In this document: piece after piece, positions 42,845-53,984 of the stretch
How the letters are laid out: every line of letters begins with the position of its first letter
Position numbering within the stretch: the stretch's first letter is position 1
Origin: Tridacna crocea
Lineage: Eukaryota; Mollusca; Bivalvia; Cardiida; Cardiidae
Length of the DNA stretch: 64,000 nucleotides
Direction of reading: 5' to 3'
Assembly: GCA_943736015.1 (NCBI GenBank)
Contig: OX031066.1
Span: 23,792,127 to 23,856,126 of the forward strand
Program-made: the position numbers and the translations under genes
Notes under the pieces: model-generated
The model's database searches: none
What the model saw: only the letters and a program-made list of their open reading frames with translations
Told to the model about the DNA's origin: nothing

Positions 42845-42965
42845 AACTTTTCTGTTTGCATATTTTACCATAAGTTTACCAACAAGTAACAAAATTAATT
42901 TTTTGAGTTCGCAAACATTTCAACACACAAATGTCCATTGTCTATAATCCACAAATTTTTCGTCA
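42845..42965. repeat. minor repeat shared with 2335
   Basis: ACTTTTCTGTTTGCATATTTT followed by ACCATAAGTTTACCAAC. Confidence 0.5.
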
Positions 42966-43113
42966 CACTGGTTACCAGCATTTTCTCCTTTACTCACAAT
43001 GTTTTCTACCATATCAATAAACAATTGCATCATTTGAGCCACATTGGAATTGTCCTCTGCAAATGCTTTCAATTTGGACGGGCCTAAAATTTGGTCTCCT
43101 TGTAAAGGGTTAA
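42966..43113 (-). mobile_element. HPT right-half fragment
   Basis: Begins at the core centre (CTGGTTACCAGC); right TTAA intact. Confidence 0.75.
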
Positions 43114-43176
43114 CTAGAAGTTTAGTGGACAAAATGAGTGATTCAGTTTTGAATATGGATGATGTGTTGTATTTAT

Positions 43177-43360
43177 ACACCCCCCAAAACGATTATTTTT
43201 GGGGGTATACTGGGAATGTTTTTGGGGGTATACTGGAATCAGTTTGTCTGTCTATGTGTCCGTCCGTGTGTCTGTGCATCGGTCTTGAACTTGACACTTT
43301 TTTCTGTCAAAAAGTATGCTGGTGGGGCTATTAAGTCACATTCAGTGATAGCTCTAGTTT
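43177..43360 (+). mobile_element. short copy of the GTATAC-head element
   Basis: Shows ACACCCCCCAAAACG...TTTGGGGGTATACTGGAATC, the same head type as 48712, then the TCTGTCTATGTGTCCGTCC part, then jumps to the tail ...GTGATAGCTCTAGT. The middle is deleted. The head GGGGGTATACTGG is written twice (43199 and 43222). Confidence 0.6.
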
Positions 43361-43379
43361 TTTCAACCCTTGACAAATT

Positions 43380-43915
43380 CACTGTGTTGTAAGCTGTCCG
43401 GTACGAAATGTGTAGTCACTTCCAAGATGGCGGACTGTTTACATGGAGAAAGGTGGGTGTCACATTTTATCATCAATAACTTTTTTTCTTTAAACCTTCG
43501 AGTCATGATACTTATAATATGTTGTGGGGGAATGATGTGGTAAGCCTCGGTGCTATATAGCAAAGAGCCAGTGCCATTATTCGATACGTTATATCAGCGT
43601 AAACATTGCCATTCGGTAAAATTGAAATTTGAAGTGAGGAACTTGCATCGTTTTTAGTTATAGAACGGAAAATAAGCCAATGCGATGGATGAAGATTGTT
43701 GTTTCTGTAGGTATTCATCACGTGCTTTCCAATTATTATGGTAATTTTTGTGAAATATGTCTAAAAAGACCCGAAAACATGCGTTTTGTATATCGCTAAT
43801 GCAGCGGTGTAGTCCACATCAACAATTTCACACACAGCGGTGTAGACACGTTGCTTTCTGAACGGTTTAGACGCAGACATAAGCTGTATATTCTGTACGG
43901 TTTAGACATAAAATT
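43380..43915 (+). repeat. left terminal inverted repeat of the 4.1-kb element
   Basis: Contains CCAAGATGGCGGAC near the tip and, further in, GCGGTGTAG written twice (around 43804 and 43838), which may be internal binding repeats. The similarity to the right end fades just after GAACGGTTTAGAC. Confidence 0.75.
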
Positions 43916-44995
43916 TGGCAGTATCTGTGGACTAGACATGAACTGGAAAGTCTTTGTCTTTTGATATTTGTGTCACATACCATTTACCTGCTTTAGAAAA
44001 CAAAAAAAACCTTGTCTGTCTTATATTTTGCACGCCATTCACATGCTACCAATGCCCATTTGGAGGAGATTTCGGAAGTGTTGTTCGACACTCCATGGAA
44101 CAGAAATAACATCAGGGCTTTTGGAAATACAATATTATTGCTATCCTGTATATTCTAAAAGACAAACTTATATCAAATAAGATGCCACGGAAATCATTCA
44201 TGTTTTTAAAGTGTTTCACTAATCATCGACTGTCTTTCTATCAAAATATAGGAAATTAAAATTTCTTTGGTACTTCGCGAACAGGTTTGTCTATTCACCT
44301 ATCAGATGTATTCCGGGGCCGAAAGAAACATTCGGGAAACGATAAGAATAAATAAAGACTTTATGAGTTAACTTATCTTAATGGGTAACATTCGATTTTA
44401 TAAATATAAATCCATGACCCGTATATTATGAAATCAAACTGTACAACAGTAAATGAAAATTGTGAAGAGCGACCAAACGAAATTCCATCTTGCGATTTTT
44501 CCCTTTGGGTAAAAACTACAATTACTTAATTTTTACTCCAATCAGACTTTTTGTAGATCCCCCATCCCCTGTTAACCTACCGGTCATATTTTACTCGAAC
44601 AGTAGCACAGAGACTAAAAACTTTAAAGAGGCCCTTATACTCTTTTTAAGCCAGTTTTTATTCCTTTTGTTTTTTTTTTTGTTTTTTTTATCAAAATACA
44701 GTATAGTCATTTTCATATCTTCATGCCAAATGCAAGGTTGCTTAGATTACAATCGATAGAAAATGCATTTCGCTGAGTTGCGGCCTTCCATCTAAACAGA
44801 CTCGTCGTTTCCGGTTTTTGAATCGAAGATTTTCGATATCCGTTATACACTCGGGTAGATTCGTATAATGATCATGCATTCTGTCTCGTGACTATATTAA
44901 TTTGACCTTCGCCCTACATATACTGAGGAAAACAAAAGAAAATGAAGGCTTCTCTGTTGCAGCCTCGATTTTCAGACGGAGGTCGCTGCCTATAT
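43916..44995. other. interior of the 4.1-kb element, no recognisable gene
   Basis: About 1.1 kb without similarity to the other repeats in the window. Short frames at 43968-44180 and 44490-44759 have no family motif I recognise, and the second is dominated by a Phe/Leu run from poly-T. I see no transposase residues. Confidence 0.5.
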
Positions 44996-45446
44996 CACGG
45001 CGGGGAATCACGTGACACAACAACAACAACAATGACCGTTATTTGAAAAAATTCCCCGACTTCAGGTTAGAAAATCTTCAATAATTCCGTTAATACATGA
45101 CCGATTGGAATTTGGTTTGAAGCAGAGAAGGCGGAAGGACTCCAGGAGTTTGCTTGATGTGTTAGATTTTTTAAACAACACCTGATTAAAAAGTTATTGA
45201 CGAGCAAACAAATTTTTTACCCTGGATAATTTGTTTGCTCGTCAATAACTTTTTTATCAGGTGTTGTTTGAAAAATCTGACACATCAACCCAATCCCCGG
45301 AGTCCTTCCGCCTTCTCTGCTTCAAACCAAATTCCAATCGGTCACGTATTAACGGAATTATTGAAGATTTTCTTACCTGAAGTTGGTGAATTTTTTCAAA
45401 TAACGGTCATTGTTGTTGTTGTTGTGTCACGTGATTCCCCGCCGTG
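44996..45446. mobile_element. 451-bp foldback element (FB5), complete
   Basis: The whole element is a hairpin. The arms of about 210 bp start CACGGCGGGGAATCACG and include a CAACAACAACAACAA run. They meet at a short spacer near 45210 between inverted copies of TTATTGACGAGCAAAC. TATAT lies on both sides (44991-44995 and 45447-45451), a 5-bp target duplication. It sits inside the 4.1-kb element. No coding capacity. Confidence 0.85.
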
Positions 45447-45518
45447 TATATGCAAGTTACACCGTATCCGACTCTAGGCGGAAAGCAACGATAAATATCC
45501 GTGACGCACTGCCATTGT

Positions 45519-45747
45519 TTAACCCATTACCACACAACAAAATTTCAGACTGGTTCAAATTGAAAGCATTTGCAGACGTCAAAATAAAAGTGACTGAAAA
45601 ATTGAAATTTGTTCTGGGAAGGGTAGAAAACACTGTGGGAAAAGGAGAAAATGCTGGTTACCAGCATTTTCTCCTTTTCCCACTATGTTTTCAAAAGGCT
45701 TCTTTCTCAGGGGCGTCAAAAGAAGGGATTGTGTGGTAATGGGTTAA
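45519..45747 (+). mobile_element. HPT element
   Basis: 229 bp, TTAA both sides, within the 4.1-kb element. Confidence 0.9.
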
Positions 45748-45963
45748 AGCTTCGATCGTCAGCCAGTTTTCTTCCGACCAATGTTCGGTTTCTAACACAA
45801 ACCTCCGCATTTCTTTTTTCCAGTTACACCATACATGTCAGTAATCTATCCTTGTGTACAAAAAAGAACCGATTTTCCGTACCATGCTATTCTTTTATTG
45901 AAGTTTAACAGCGTTTCTGCTAGGCGGCTGTAGACAGGCATCTTTATATTCTATTTCTAGATA

Positions 45964-46541
45964 TTAAAGGTGGGTACTTAGAATTTTCACATCACACCAA
46001 ATCAAAAAAAAAATAAATAAATAAATAAATAAATAAAAAAAAAAAAAAAAATAGATCAATGAAATTTATATGAAAAAACAATACAAATCATCAATAATTA
46101 AGAATAATAAAACTACCCAAAAACATTTATTTGATGGTATTCCCTTAAAAGGCTACGTAGCCTCTTAAGCTATTTTTAGATTTCGTGAAAAAAATGCATT
46201 GTGGGAATATTAAGTGACTAGCACGTGACTAATGACACTTAAATTCTATTAAATAACAAACATGTAATTATTTTTCATAATATCTTCTTCGGAAGCTATG
46301 TTTGAGGCTTCGTCAGTGTATTTCCGGTATGTAAATGAGTGAGTTGTTCATGTAAAAATAGAACGCGTTTCCCGTCGATGTCAATCTTGGCTGTAGTAAA
46401 TCTCTAATTTATTGTGTTGTCAGATGGTTTTCGACTACTGGCGTATTATGAATGACGATTATAAAGCTTTGGGAGTAGAAGGATGATATTTTTTGTAGTT
46501 TTGTAAAATTTTCGTCCCAAATTCTGAAGGGCCACCTTTAA
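45964..46541 (+). mobile_element. T2 element, complete
   Basis: 578 bp between TTAA ends, in the 4.1-kb element. Longer than other copies because of an (AAAT)n/A-rich run at 46005-46052. Its uninterrupted GCCTCTTAAGCTATTT is the empty version of the site filled at 1191 and 1362. Confidence 0.9.
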
Positions 46542-46949
46542 ACAAACAGATACCAAGATACGAATCAGCGAAAGTATTTCAAACAACTCCGAAATAAAAA
46601 TGATTGGCAAGTCCGGGATGGTAATTATCATCCTAAGTGAGTGACTGAAATCATGGCTGCCACCTTGCTGGAATTGATTTATGATTGCACAAACATTCAT
46701 TAATAATTTCATAAAATATTTTTTCGTAATACTGACTATTATACAAAAATTATCGTAAATAATCTCTTGGTGCACTCTTTTATTTTCAACTATCTCTTTT
46801 CGTTCCAGGATGATCCCTTGTCGGTTCCAGATGGTTACTTCGGTGGATGTCGGTAATAAGGGAGACTGTTTCGAATTGTTGGTGCCAATTTTCAGGATTC
46901 TAGATTAACGCCAAGTTACGTTATATTCAGAAAAGAATAGATTCGTTTC
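46542..46949. other. interior of the 4.1-kb element, possible terminal-exon relic
   Basis: Between the T2 copy and the right inverted repeat. A pyrimidine tract and TTCGTTCCAG (46799-46808) precede a short open stretch reading DDPLSVPDGYFGGCR before a stop at 46854-46856. It could be the last exon of a lost element gene, but it is short enough to be chance. Confidence 0.25.
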
Positions 46950-47485
46950 AAGACCAAGCCAATATTGTGTCTAAACCGTACATATTTATAGTGTCTAAAC
47001 CGTTCAAAAAACATCGTGTCTACACCGCTGTGTGTGAAATTGTTGATGTGGACTACACCGCTGCATAAGCGACATACAAAACATATGTTTTCGGGTCTTT
47101 TTAGACATATTTCACAAAAATTACCGTAATCATTGGAAAGCACGTGATGAATACCTACAGAAACAATAATCTTCATCCACTGCATTGGCTTATTTTCTGT
47201 TCTATAACTAAAAATGATGCAAGTTCCTCACTTCAAATTTCAATTTTACCGAATGGCAATGTTTACGCTGATATAACGTATCGAATAATGGCACTGGCTC
47301 TTTGCTATATAGCACCGAGGCTTACCACATCATTCCCCCACAATAAATTACAAGTATCATGACTCGAAGGTTTCAAGAAAAAAAGTTATTGATGATGAAC
47401 CGTGACACCCTCCTTTCTCCATGTAAACAGTCCGCCATCTTGGAAGTGACTACACATTTCGTACCGTACAGCTTACAACACAGTG
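46950..47485 (-). repeat. right terminal inverted repeat of the 4.1-kb element
   Basis: Inverted counterpart of 43380-43915 with scattered substitutions and small indels and the same twofold GCGGTGTAG motif. The terminal bases are CACAGTG followed by AAATT. Confidence 0.75.
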
Positions 47486-47636
47486 AAATTGTACAGCTTG
47501 ATGAAGTAGATTTATGTCAAATGAGGACAACATGCTGTGATCGTCCAGTACCTGTCTTTGTTATTCATTGTTCAGCACCTGGGATGACTACTGATGGACA
47601 TGAAAGGTCCAATTCTAGTGGAAATTAAAGTGCTTA

Positions 47637-47928
47637 ATTATTATGTCTGTACCAAATAACAAATTTTAGACCTGTCTAAATTATAAGGCTATGCAGACAT
47701 CTAGCACTTCTTTGCTCAGATGATGATTTCTGTCATGGAAATAGTACAAAACACTGTTGAAAAAGGAGAAAATGCTGGTAACCAGCATTTTCTCCTTTGC
47801 CCACAATGTCTTCTGCCTGATCAAAGAAAAACATACGTACTGCACCATTTGAGCCACATTGAAATAGTCATCCGCAAATGCTTTCAATGTGGACAAAGCA
47901 AAAATTCTGTAATCAGGTTAAGATTTAA
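47637..47928. mobile_element. HPT element with two L arms
   Basis: Left CAAATAACAAATTTTAGACC and right TTTGAGCCACATTG...GCAAATGCTTTCAATG are both long-type arms, giving an end-to-end palindrome. Confidence 0.75.
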
Positions 47929-48301
47929 CTCTTTACTGCAAAATCCTAAAATACAACCCTGAAAAAGAAGGTAACCAGCATTTTCTCCTCTCCCACAATG
48001 TTTTCTTCCCTATCAGAATTGAGCCTTGTTTGAGCCACATTTAACTTGTTGTCTGCAAATCCTTTCGATTAGGTAAGAAAACATTCTTGGAAAGGGAGTC
48101 CTGAATGCTGGTAAAAACATGGTGGTTACAAGAATTTTCCACCCTATCTGCAAATCCTTTTCCCCCTTTTTCAACAATGTTTTCTTCCTTGTCAAAAAGG
48201 ATCCCATTTTCTATCCTATCAAAGAAAAATTGCACTGTTTGAGCCACCTTGAAATTGTCGTCTGCAAATGCTCTCAATTTGGAAAATTTAATGCGCTTTA
48301 A
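47925..48301 (-). mobile_element. HPT copies, rearranged
   Basis: Pieces of at least two copies: a core right half at ~47972, an L arm to 48070, then another diverged core (48090-48190) and L arm to TTTAATGCGC. Confidence 0.6.
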
Positions 48302-48526
48302 ACCCTTTACCAAACGTCAAAATTTGAGAATGGTATGAATTGGAAGCATTTGCAGGTGACTAAAGAAATGTGACTCAAATATTGAAATTGTTTTGGGAAG
48401 GGTAAAAAATATTGTGGGAAATGGAGAAAATGCTGGTTACCAGTATTTTCTCCTTTTCCCACAATGTTTTCTAAAGGCTTTTTTCTCAAAGTCGTTTAAA
48501 GTCAGGATTGTGTGGTAAAGACTTAA
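48298..48526 (+). mobile_element. HPT element
   Basis: 229 bp, TTAA both sides, chained on the left. Confidence 0.9.
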
Positions 48527-48562
48527 AGGATAGGATATTAAGATCATTAGTTTGTCATTTTG

Positions 48563-49335
48563 TTTAACTCTTTACCACACAATCTCAACTTTTAACAGCA
48601 CTGAGAAAGAAAGCTTTTGAAAACATTGTAGGAAAAAGAGAAAATGCTGGTAACCAGCATTTTCTCCTTTTCCCACAATGTTTTCTAGCCTTCCCAAATC
48701 AAGTTTCAATTGCTATACCCCCTCCCACAATGTAGTGGAGGGGGGTATACTGGAATTGCCATGGCTATCTGTCAATCCATCCGTCTCTCTGTCCATCCTT
48801 ACGAGCCCGACATTGTGGGGTTAGAGGTACGTGTACATTTAGTCTCTATGGGGTTCATTCCATCCATCTGGTAGGTATGGGTTAGGGCTAGTGGAGTTAA
48901 AAAAGGTGCTCTTGTGGGGTTGATTGCATTGCATTGAATAAAGAGCAATTCGCCCTCACAAGGTCCGTCTCGTAAGACTGCCCGTAGACACAAATTTGTC
49001 CAGAGCAATACTCCTACAGTTTTCCAGGGCCTGAACTCAGATTTACTCATAGGGTTCCTATATACATGAAGTTGTGCATGTGCAATTTTCATGACGCTGC
49101 TGCAAGTTGTTACTGAGTTATCTCATCTGTCCTTGATCTTTTTTTAAACTCTTGTACTAAACCATACTGCGTTCTGTGACAAAGACTTGTTTTTGTGACA
49201 AGGAACTGGTGGGGGTGGAGGTAATAATCACAGCTTAGTGACAGCTCTAGTTGAGTCAAGACAATTTTGTTGTCTGCAATTGTTTCCAATCCAATTTGGA
49301 CCAGTCTAAAATTTTGTTGTTTGGTAAAGAGTTAA
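48563..49335 (-). mobile_element. HPT element split by a Helitron-like element
   Basis: Left part to AGTTTCAATT (48711), right part from TGAGTCAAGAC; ends TTAA 49332-49335. Confidence 0.85.
48712..49250 (+). mobile_element. Helitron-like element (GTATAC head), inserted in an HPT copy
   Basis: Begins CTATACCCCCTCCC and folds back into GGAGGGGGGTATACTGG, then a TCTGTC/CCATCC-rich part. It ends AGTGACAGCTCTAG. The HPT copy stops at 48711 and resumes at 49251 with nothing duplicated beyond T on either side, and the element ends in CTAG, both Helitron-like traits. No gene inside. Confidence 0.65.
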
Positions 49336-49434
49336 ACATTTCTGCAAAGTAGGCAGATACAAATGAGCAAAGTGAGCCTAATGCATTTTACCAGTCAAGC
49401 CATCTTGTAATCCTAGGTCCAAAATATTCACTTT

Positions 49435-49600
49435 TTTAACAGCCCACTTTATCATGAAGTAGACTGGTCCTTGGACATACAGAAAATTGACCAAAAGTGA
49501 AAAGTTTCGGCCCAGGTCGGCCTGCCTGCCTGGACTGCAGAGTGACCTCATTTGATACTTTTCGCAGATGCATGAAGCCCTCTATTGACAGAGCTAGGCT
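49435..49600 (-). mobile_element. R4 element, diverged
   Basis: GTCCTTGGACATACAG, GGCCCAGGTCGGCCTGCC, ACTTTTCGCAGATGCATG in reverse R4 order. Confidence 0.55.
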
Positions 49601-49670
49601 CAAATCTATTGTTTCCTGTTCATTTTGCAGTTGAAGTCAAGCAGGAAATAATTAAGTTAATTCACTGCTG

Positions 49671-49899
49671 TTAACTCTTTACCAAACAAGAAATTTTTTG
49701 ACTGAACGAAATTCAAAGGATCTGCAGACAACAAATTAAATCTTGGTAATATGGTGACTTCTGACTTTGGTAGGGTGGAAAATATTGTGGAAAAAGGAGA
49801 AAATGCTGGTTACCAGCATTTTCTCCTTTTCCCACAATGCTTTCCACAGCCTTCTTTCTTGGGGTTGTTAAAAATCGGTTGTGTGTGTTATAGAGTTAA
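49671..49899 (+). mobile_element. HPT element
   Basis: 229 bp, TTAA both sides; one core mismatch. Confidence 0.9.
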
Positions 49900-50126
49900 A
49901 TCTATACTAATCTACAGAAAATTTGATTTTGTTCACTTCGAAAACAATTGCAGTTGATGGATTTAATGAGGGTGAAACAAGGGGATTTGTCCTTTGAAAC
50001 GGTAGGACACATTGATAGAAAAGGAAAAAATCTGGTCAGCAATATTTTCCTTTTTCCAGAATGTTTTCAAATGCCTTTTCTTTGGGAAAATTAAGACTCA
50101 GGACTGTTTGTTCAAGGATTGAAGTT
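49896..50126 (+). mobile_element. HPT element, old
   Basis: Chained; core decayed to AAAAGGAAAAAATCTGG...ATTTTCC. Confidence 0.65.
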
Positions 50127-51865
50127 AATCCTTTACATTTTGAAATGGTTTTATTGATTTCAGTATCATGAGCTGAATAAAATGGATAATCTCAGTTAGT
50201 ATTACAGATGCATATAAGGTAATAGAAAAGCTGTTTGTATCAGAATACATGTATTAAGTAATAAGGCAGACACTGACAACTAAAGAAGTCTGATCTTGAT
50301 CTACACTGTCTTTTAAAGCTAAAAGATACAGGTTCAGATCCTCAAAATTTGATTGGTCAACTCATTTTAACCTTGAAGTAAAGGTAATCAGAGGCAAAAA
50401 AAAAGTCTTTCTTGATATTCTTGTAATTATAAAATGAAAAGCTTCCTGAATCTTTTTAATCATCAATCTACCACATAATAAGACAAGGTATTGTTGTTGC
50501 TCCATCGTTTATAGCTATGGTCTTGCAAAAACATTAAATTCTCCTAAAATCACTCTCTTTATACAAGATATTGATTACAGACTTGAGTGAGTTGTAAACT
50601 ATCAAAAGGGAAACATAATTTTACTAGAATGGGAGGTAAACCTTCAAATGGTTTTGTGGTATTTGTTGAAGAGAGTACCACCATGAGTTCAGTATTGAAT
50701 TTTGAACACCATGTATCATATTTTCTGCAAAGCTGAAGGAAATAAAACTAATTAAACTCAATTTTTCTCAAACAAATGAGTTTTTCTGTAGCACTCAGAT
50801 TATGTAATTGGAAATGGCATGTTAAAATACACTGGGTGAGGCCTTCGGTCGTGGAAATACTAATTTTTGATTAAAAATAGCTCCCCTCACTCATAGCCTC
50901 CTGTTGGCGTAATGATACAAAGATCTACTAATTGTTTGGTCCTGGGTATTTTGTTTCAAAACCAGTTTGTCCCAAGGCTTGCTAATCCCATGCGTGCGGG
51001 CTACTCCATTTGATTGGGTATGAATATTTATAGACTGAATGATTGGTTGTTATGTTTGGGATTACTTGTTATCGGCCAAGGATATTTTAAAATCATAGTT
51101 TTCAGGAACAAACTTTTTTCAATATATTCACACGGCTTCTCTCTCAATCCATCGTGCATCCTACTGTCAAAGGATGTTACTTCTGACTCCTCCTGATGAT
51201 CAAAGGGAGAACACTAATACACAAATAATCCTAACTTTGTCATGAATACTCTACCTTCAACCAAAAAGGTATCCATTTGCTTAGTAGATTGATTAGCCAA
51301 TATTTGAATAAGATTTCTCTTTTTCTTTCAAATTATCAATTCCACACAATGGCTTCCTCAACAAATACCACTTCAGCATTCTCAACTCTTTGATTTAAAA
51401 AGTTATGCCACTTTTTAACAATACAGTACAATACTTTTATTAAGTAATTTAGGCCTACGCCCCACAATACAAATTTTTACAAAGCATAATTGATATCATC
51501 AAGTTGAGTGACTGATTTACAGAGAATCTGTATTAAACTGTTAGTTCTCTACTATTCGACAAGATTTTAAACTTGTCCGAATTGAAAGCAAATTTGCAAA
51601 CGTTTAAGTCAACTTAATTATTTGAAAGAAAAAGCAATTGCAATTAGTTTAACATGTAGTAGGGTCATTTATTTACAACAGTGGATTAGATAAAGGAACA
51701 GAACATTTGAAGCTCTGCATGATGAGCATTTGCAAACAACAAATGGAATGTAGCTCAAATGAGGGGATTTGTCATTAAAGTGCTAGTTACTTTCATGTCC
51801 TCCTTTTAATGCACAGTTTACAAGGGTTTCATCCTTCATTGTCTTTAGAAGATTTGTTTGCTTGG
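50127..51865. other. 1.7 kb without recognised genes
   Basis: A/T-rich. HPT-like scraps at 51540-51600 (CGACAAGATTTTAAACTTG) and near 51725 (GCATTTGCAAACAACAAATG). No motif in the 60-codon frame at 51014. Confidence 0.4.
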
Positions 51866-52190
51866 AAAGTGAAGTAAATTGGATAGAAGTGTAAAGTAGA
51901 TGTTAGTGTAAACTGGATTGTAGTGCAGAGTAGATGGTAGTAAAAACAGGTGGTATTATAAACTGGATTGTAATGTAAGCTGGGTAGTAGTGTAAACTGG
52001 ACTGTAGTATAAAGTGCCTGGCAGTGTAAACTTAATGGAAGTGTAGACAGGATATAGTGTAAGGTTGATCTTAATGAAAATTTTTGAAGTGTAAATAAGA
52101 CTGCATTGATCCATAGTGGATAGTAGTGTAAAATGAATAAAAGAAAAGTGTAAGCTAACTGAGCTGAATAGTAGTGTAAACTGGATCTTG
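51866..52190 (+). repeat. irregular minisatellite, ~17-18-bp unit
   Basis: Variants of GTAGTGTAAACTGGATT recur about 17 times with poor register. The 140-codon minus frame over it is an artefact of the repeat. Confidence 0.75.
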
Positions 52191-52248
52191 ATTCAACTTT
52201 GATACAAGGGGAAAAGAAATTGTGGTACAAGGACAATTTGAATTTCAG

Positions 52249-52415
52249 CATATTTCAAAAACTTGACGACTTTTCATGTAAAGTGTATTCTATCGACAAG
52301 TTTGGACAGATAATGGCTACCCCACCACATATACAAGCATTGAAAAAAACTTTTCAGTCGGCGAGGACAGACAGCCAGAGATCTTGCCCAGCCTCACTGA
52401 CTGTTCCAGAAAATG
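52249..52415 (+). CDS. candidate upstream exon, phase-compatible with the 60015 exon
   Basis: An open, protein-like stretch follows an AATTTCAG acceptor (52241-52248) and ends at a weak donor (AATG|GTTTGT). It encodes a mixed-composition peptide including FGQIMATPPHIQALKKTF and ends in a single base of a split codon. That phase matches the 60015 exon, where the joined codon would be Gly. The region is not part of any repeat family I can recognise. Against it: the donor is poor, the acceptor has a thin pyrimidine tract, and a phase match has a one-in-three chance. The product is unknown. Confidence 0.35.
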
Positions 52416-52440
52416 GTTTGTTATATATGAGCTATACTCT

Positions 52441-52560
52441 GTGAAAAGGGGGTTTATTGTGTCTTCACGATGCGTTATACCAAGCAAGTCATTGTATGAT
52501 TATTGATCCACAAAATCCATTTTGTTGTACCATTAGGTAGAAAGGGCCTTTGACCCTGTA
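52441..52560 (+). mobile_element. R4 fragment
   Basis: AAAAGGGGGTTTATTGTG and TTATTGATCCACAAAATCC; immediately follows the candidate exon at 52249. Confidence 0.45.
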
Positions 52561-52912
52561 TACAAATGACTTATGCAGTGTTCCCACTCACACTAATTGT
52601 TGCATAAATCATGTTACATAATTGAAATTCACGTAACAAATTTTGGTTACATGCGAGACCTCCCGTAAGAAAAAAGAATGAAAAAATCCATTTTCAGCTT
52701 AACTTTGGTAGAATGACAGGATTTGAAGTGACTTGCTGCTCTCATTGATAAATTATTGTCAAATCACGCGGAAAAACCTATCCATGAATTAACACACATG
52801 AAAAAAAATACTTAATGCAGTAAATATGGAAACCCATGACACAACACAATGTTCCACTTGACATTGTCCGATCAGAGTCAATTCACACGATCTTTTTAGC
52901 ATTTTAATGATT

Positions 52913-53136
52913 TTAACCCTTTCCCAAACAAGCCCTTGTTTTTACGTGTCTGTAGTACAAGTCTTTTGCAAACAATGTGAGAAAAGGAGAAATTGCTTGT
53001 AACGAGCAATTTCTCCTTTTTCCACAGTGTTTTCTGCCTGTTCAGATAATTTTCTGCCATTGTTATGAAAGTTAAAATTGTCGTCTGCAAACTCTTTCAG
53101 TTTGGAAGAGTCTGAAATTTGTCGGGAAAGGGTTAA
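52913..53136 (-). mobile_element. HPT element, CCCTTTCCCAAAC tips with variant core
   Basis: Core GGAGAAATTGCTTG / CGAGCAATTTCTCC. TTAA both sides. Confidence 0.9.
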
Positions 53137-53324
53137 ACAGTACATTTCTGCAGATATTTTAATAAAACATACTTTTGTGGGGCAAAACATTATTATCGAT
53201 TACTTTAATTCTAGTTTGGAACCATTATTGTCATGGCCTCCAATATGAAATCTTACCTCCAGATTCACAGCTCAGTGGTAGGGTGTACCCTTCAAATAGA
53301 AAGCCAGTGGGACCACTGCTATTG

Positions 53325-53430
53325 CAAAAAGTTTCAACACTGGTCAGCCTGCACAGAAATGCACAGGCTGACGTGTATTTATACTTTTTGCAGGTGCATC
53401 AAACCCTCTTTTTCACAGAGCATGGCTTGT
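53325..53430 (+). mobile_element. R4 element, compact
   Basis: GTTTCAACACTGGTCAGCC...GGCTGACGTG, then TTTGCAGGTGCATCAAACCC. Confidence 0.55.
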
Positions 53431-53693
53431 ATCCTGTATTGTCAGTCCTCCATAAATTATTTTCTAATTTCCAAATAATCTTGTAAAACATTGTGGGATC
53501 AATGCAATGCATTACAGGGTTATATTTTCTTTCAACAAACGCAATACCTTTCATGATTATTATGACTAGCTTATAAAATACCATATGTTCAGTCTGTTCC
53601 ATATTGTTGCTGATGAGCTGAAAGATTGTCTTTTTTAAACCTATCGATGAAACAGAATGAGCAAAAGAAGTCATTTAGCAGTACAGTATTAGT

Positions 53694-53903
53694 TGTACGG
53701 TCAGGTGGCAGGGGACTTGGAAACTTGTTCACGGCTGTGGTTAATCATGTCGCCCCGAGCCGAAGGCGAGGTGGCAGGGGACTTGGAAACTTGTTCACGG
53801 CTGTGGTTAATCATGTCTCCCCGAGCCGAAGGCGAGGTGGCGACATGATTCACCACAGCCGTGAACAAGTTTCCAAGTCCCCTGCCACCTGACCATACAA
53901 CAA
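53694..53903. repeat. hairpin with two direct left-arm copies
   Basis: A 66-bp unit (CAGGTGGCAGGGGACTTGG...) is written twice from 53702, then its inverted copy at 53838-53895; joined by CGAGCCGAAGGCGAGG. Tips TTGTACGGTC / GACCATACAA. Both ~80-codon frames across it are artefacts. Confidence 0.8.
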
Positions 53904-53984
53904 ATTTATTATACTGCAAAGTTTTACCCTTTCAAAGCGCGTCAAGCGAAATTTTCCTGTTTTATAATTTCACGAATCGAGTAT

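Larger units (their letters stand above)
43380..47485. mobile_element. 4.1-kb element with ~535-bp inverted ends, CACTGTG termini, 5-bp duplication
   Basis: The left end (43380-~43915) and right end (~46950-47485) are inverted copies at about 90% identity. Both termini read CACTGTGTTGTAAGCTG inward. AAATT occurs directly outside each end (43375-43379 and 47486-47490), a 5-bp target duplication. A CAC start with a 5-bp duplication is the Transib/RAG-like pattern; CACTG is also used by CACTA/EnSpm elements, which duplicate 2-4 bp. The interior holds nested repeats (44996-45446, 45519-45747, 45964-46541) and otherwise about 1.8 kb with no transposase I can recognise. I call it a non-autonomous element of uncertain superfamily. 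Confidence 0.7.

Noticed and set aside
43380-47485. Polinton-like element because of the long inverted ends
   Set aside because: Only 4.1 kb, 5-bp duplication, CAC tips, and no polymerase-, integrase- or capsid-like frames seen.
51829-52251. 140-codon minus-strand protein
   Set aside because: Entirely within a ~17-bp minisatellite; the Leu/Tyr/Thr pattern reflects the repeat.
53626-53919. Repeat proteins on both strands
   Set aside because: Produced by the direct and inverted 66-bp arms of the hairpin at 53694-53903.
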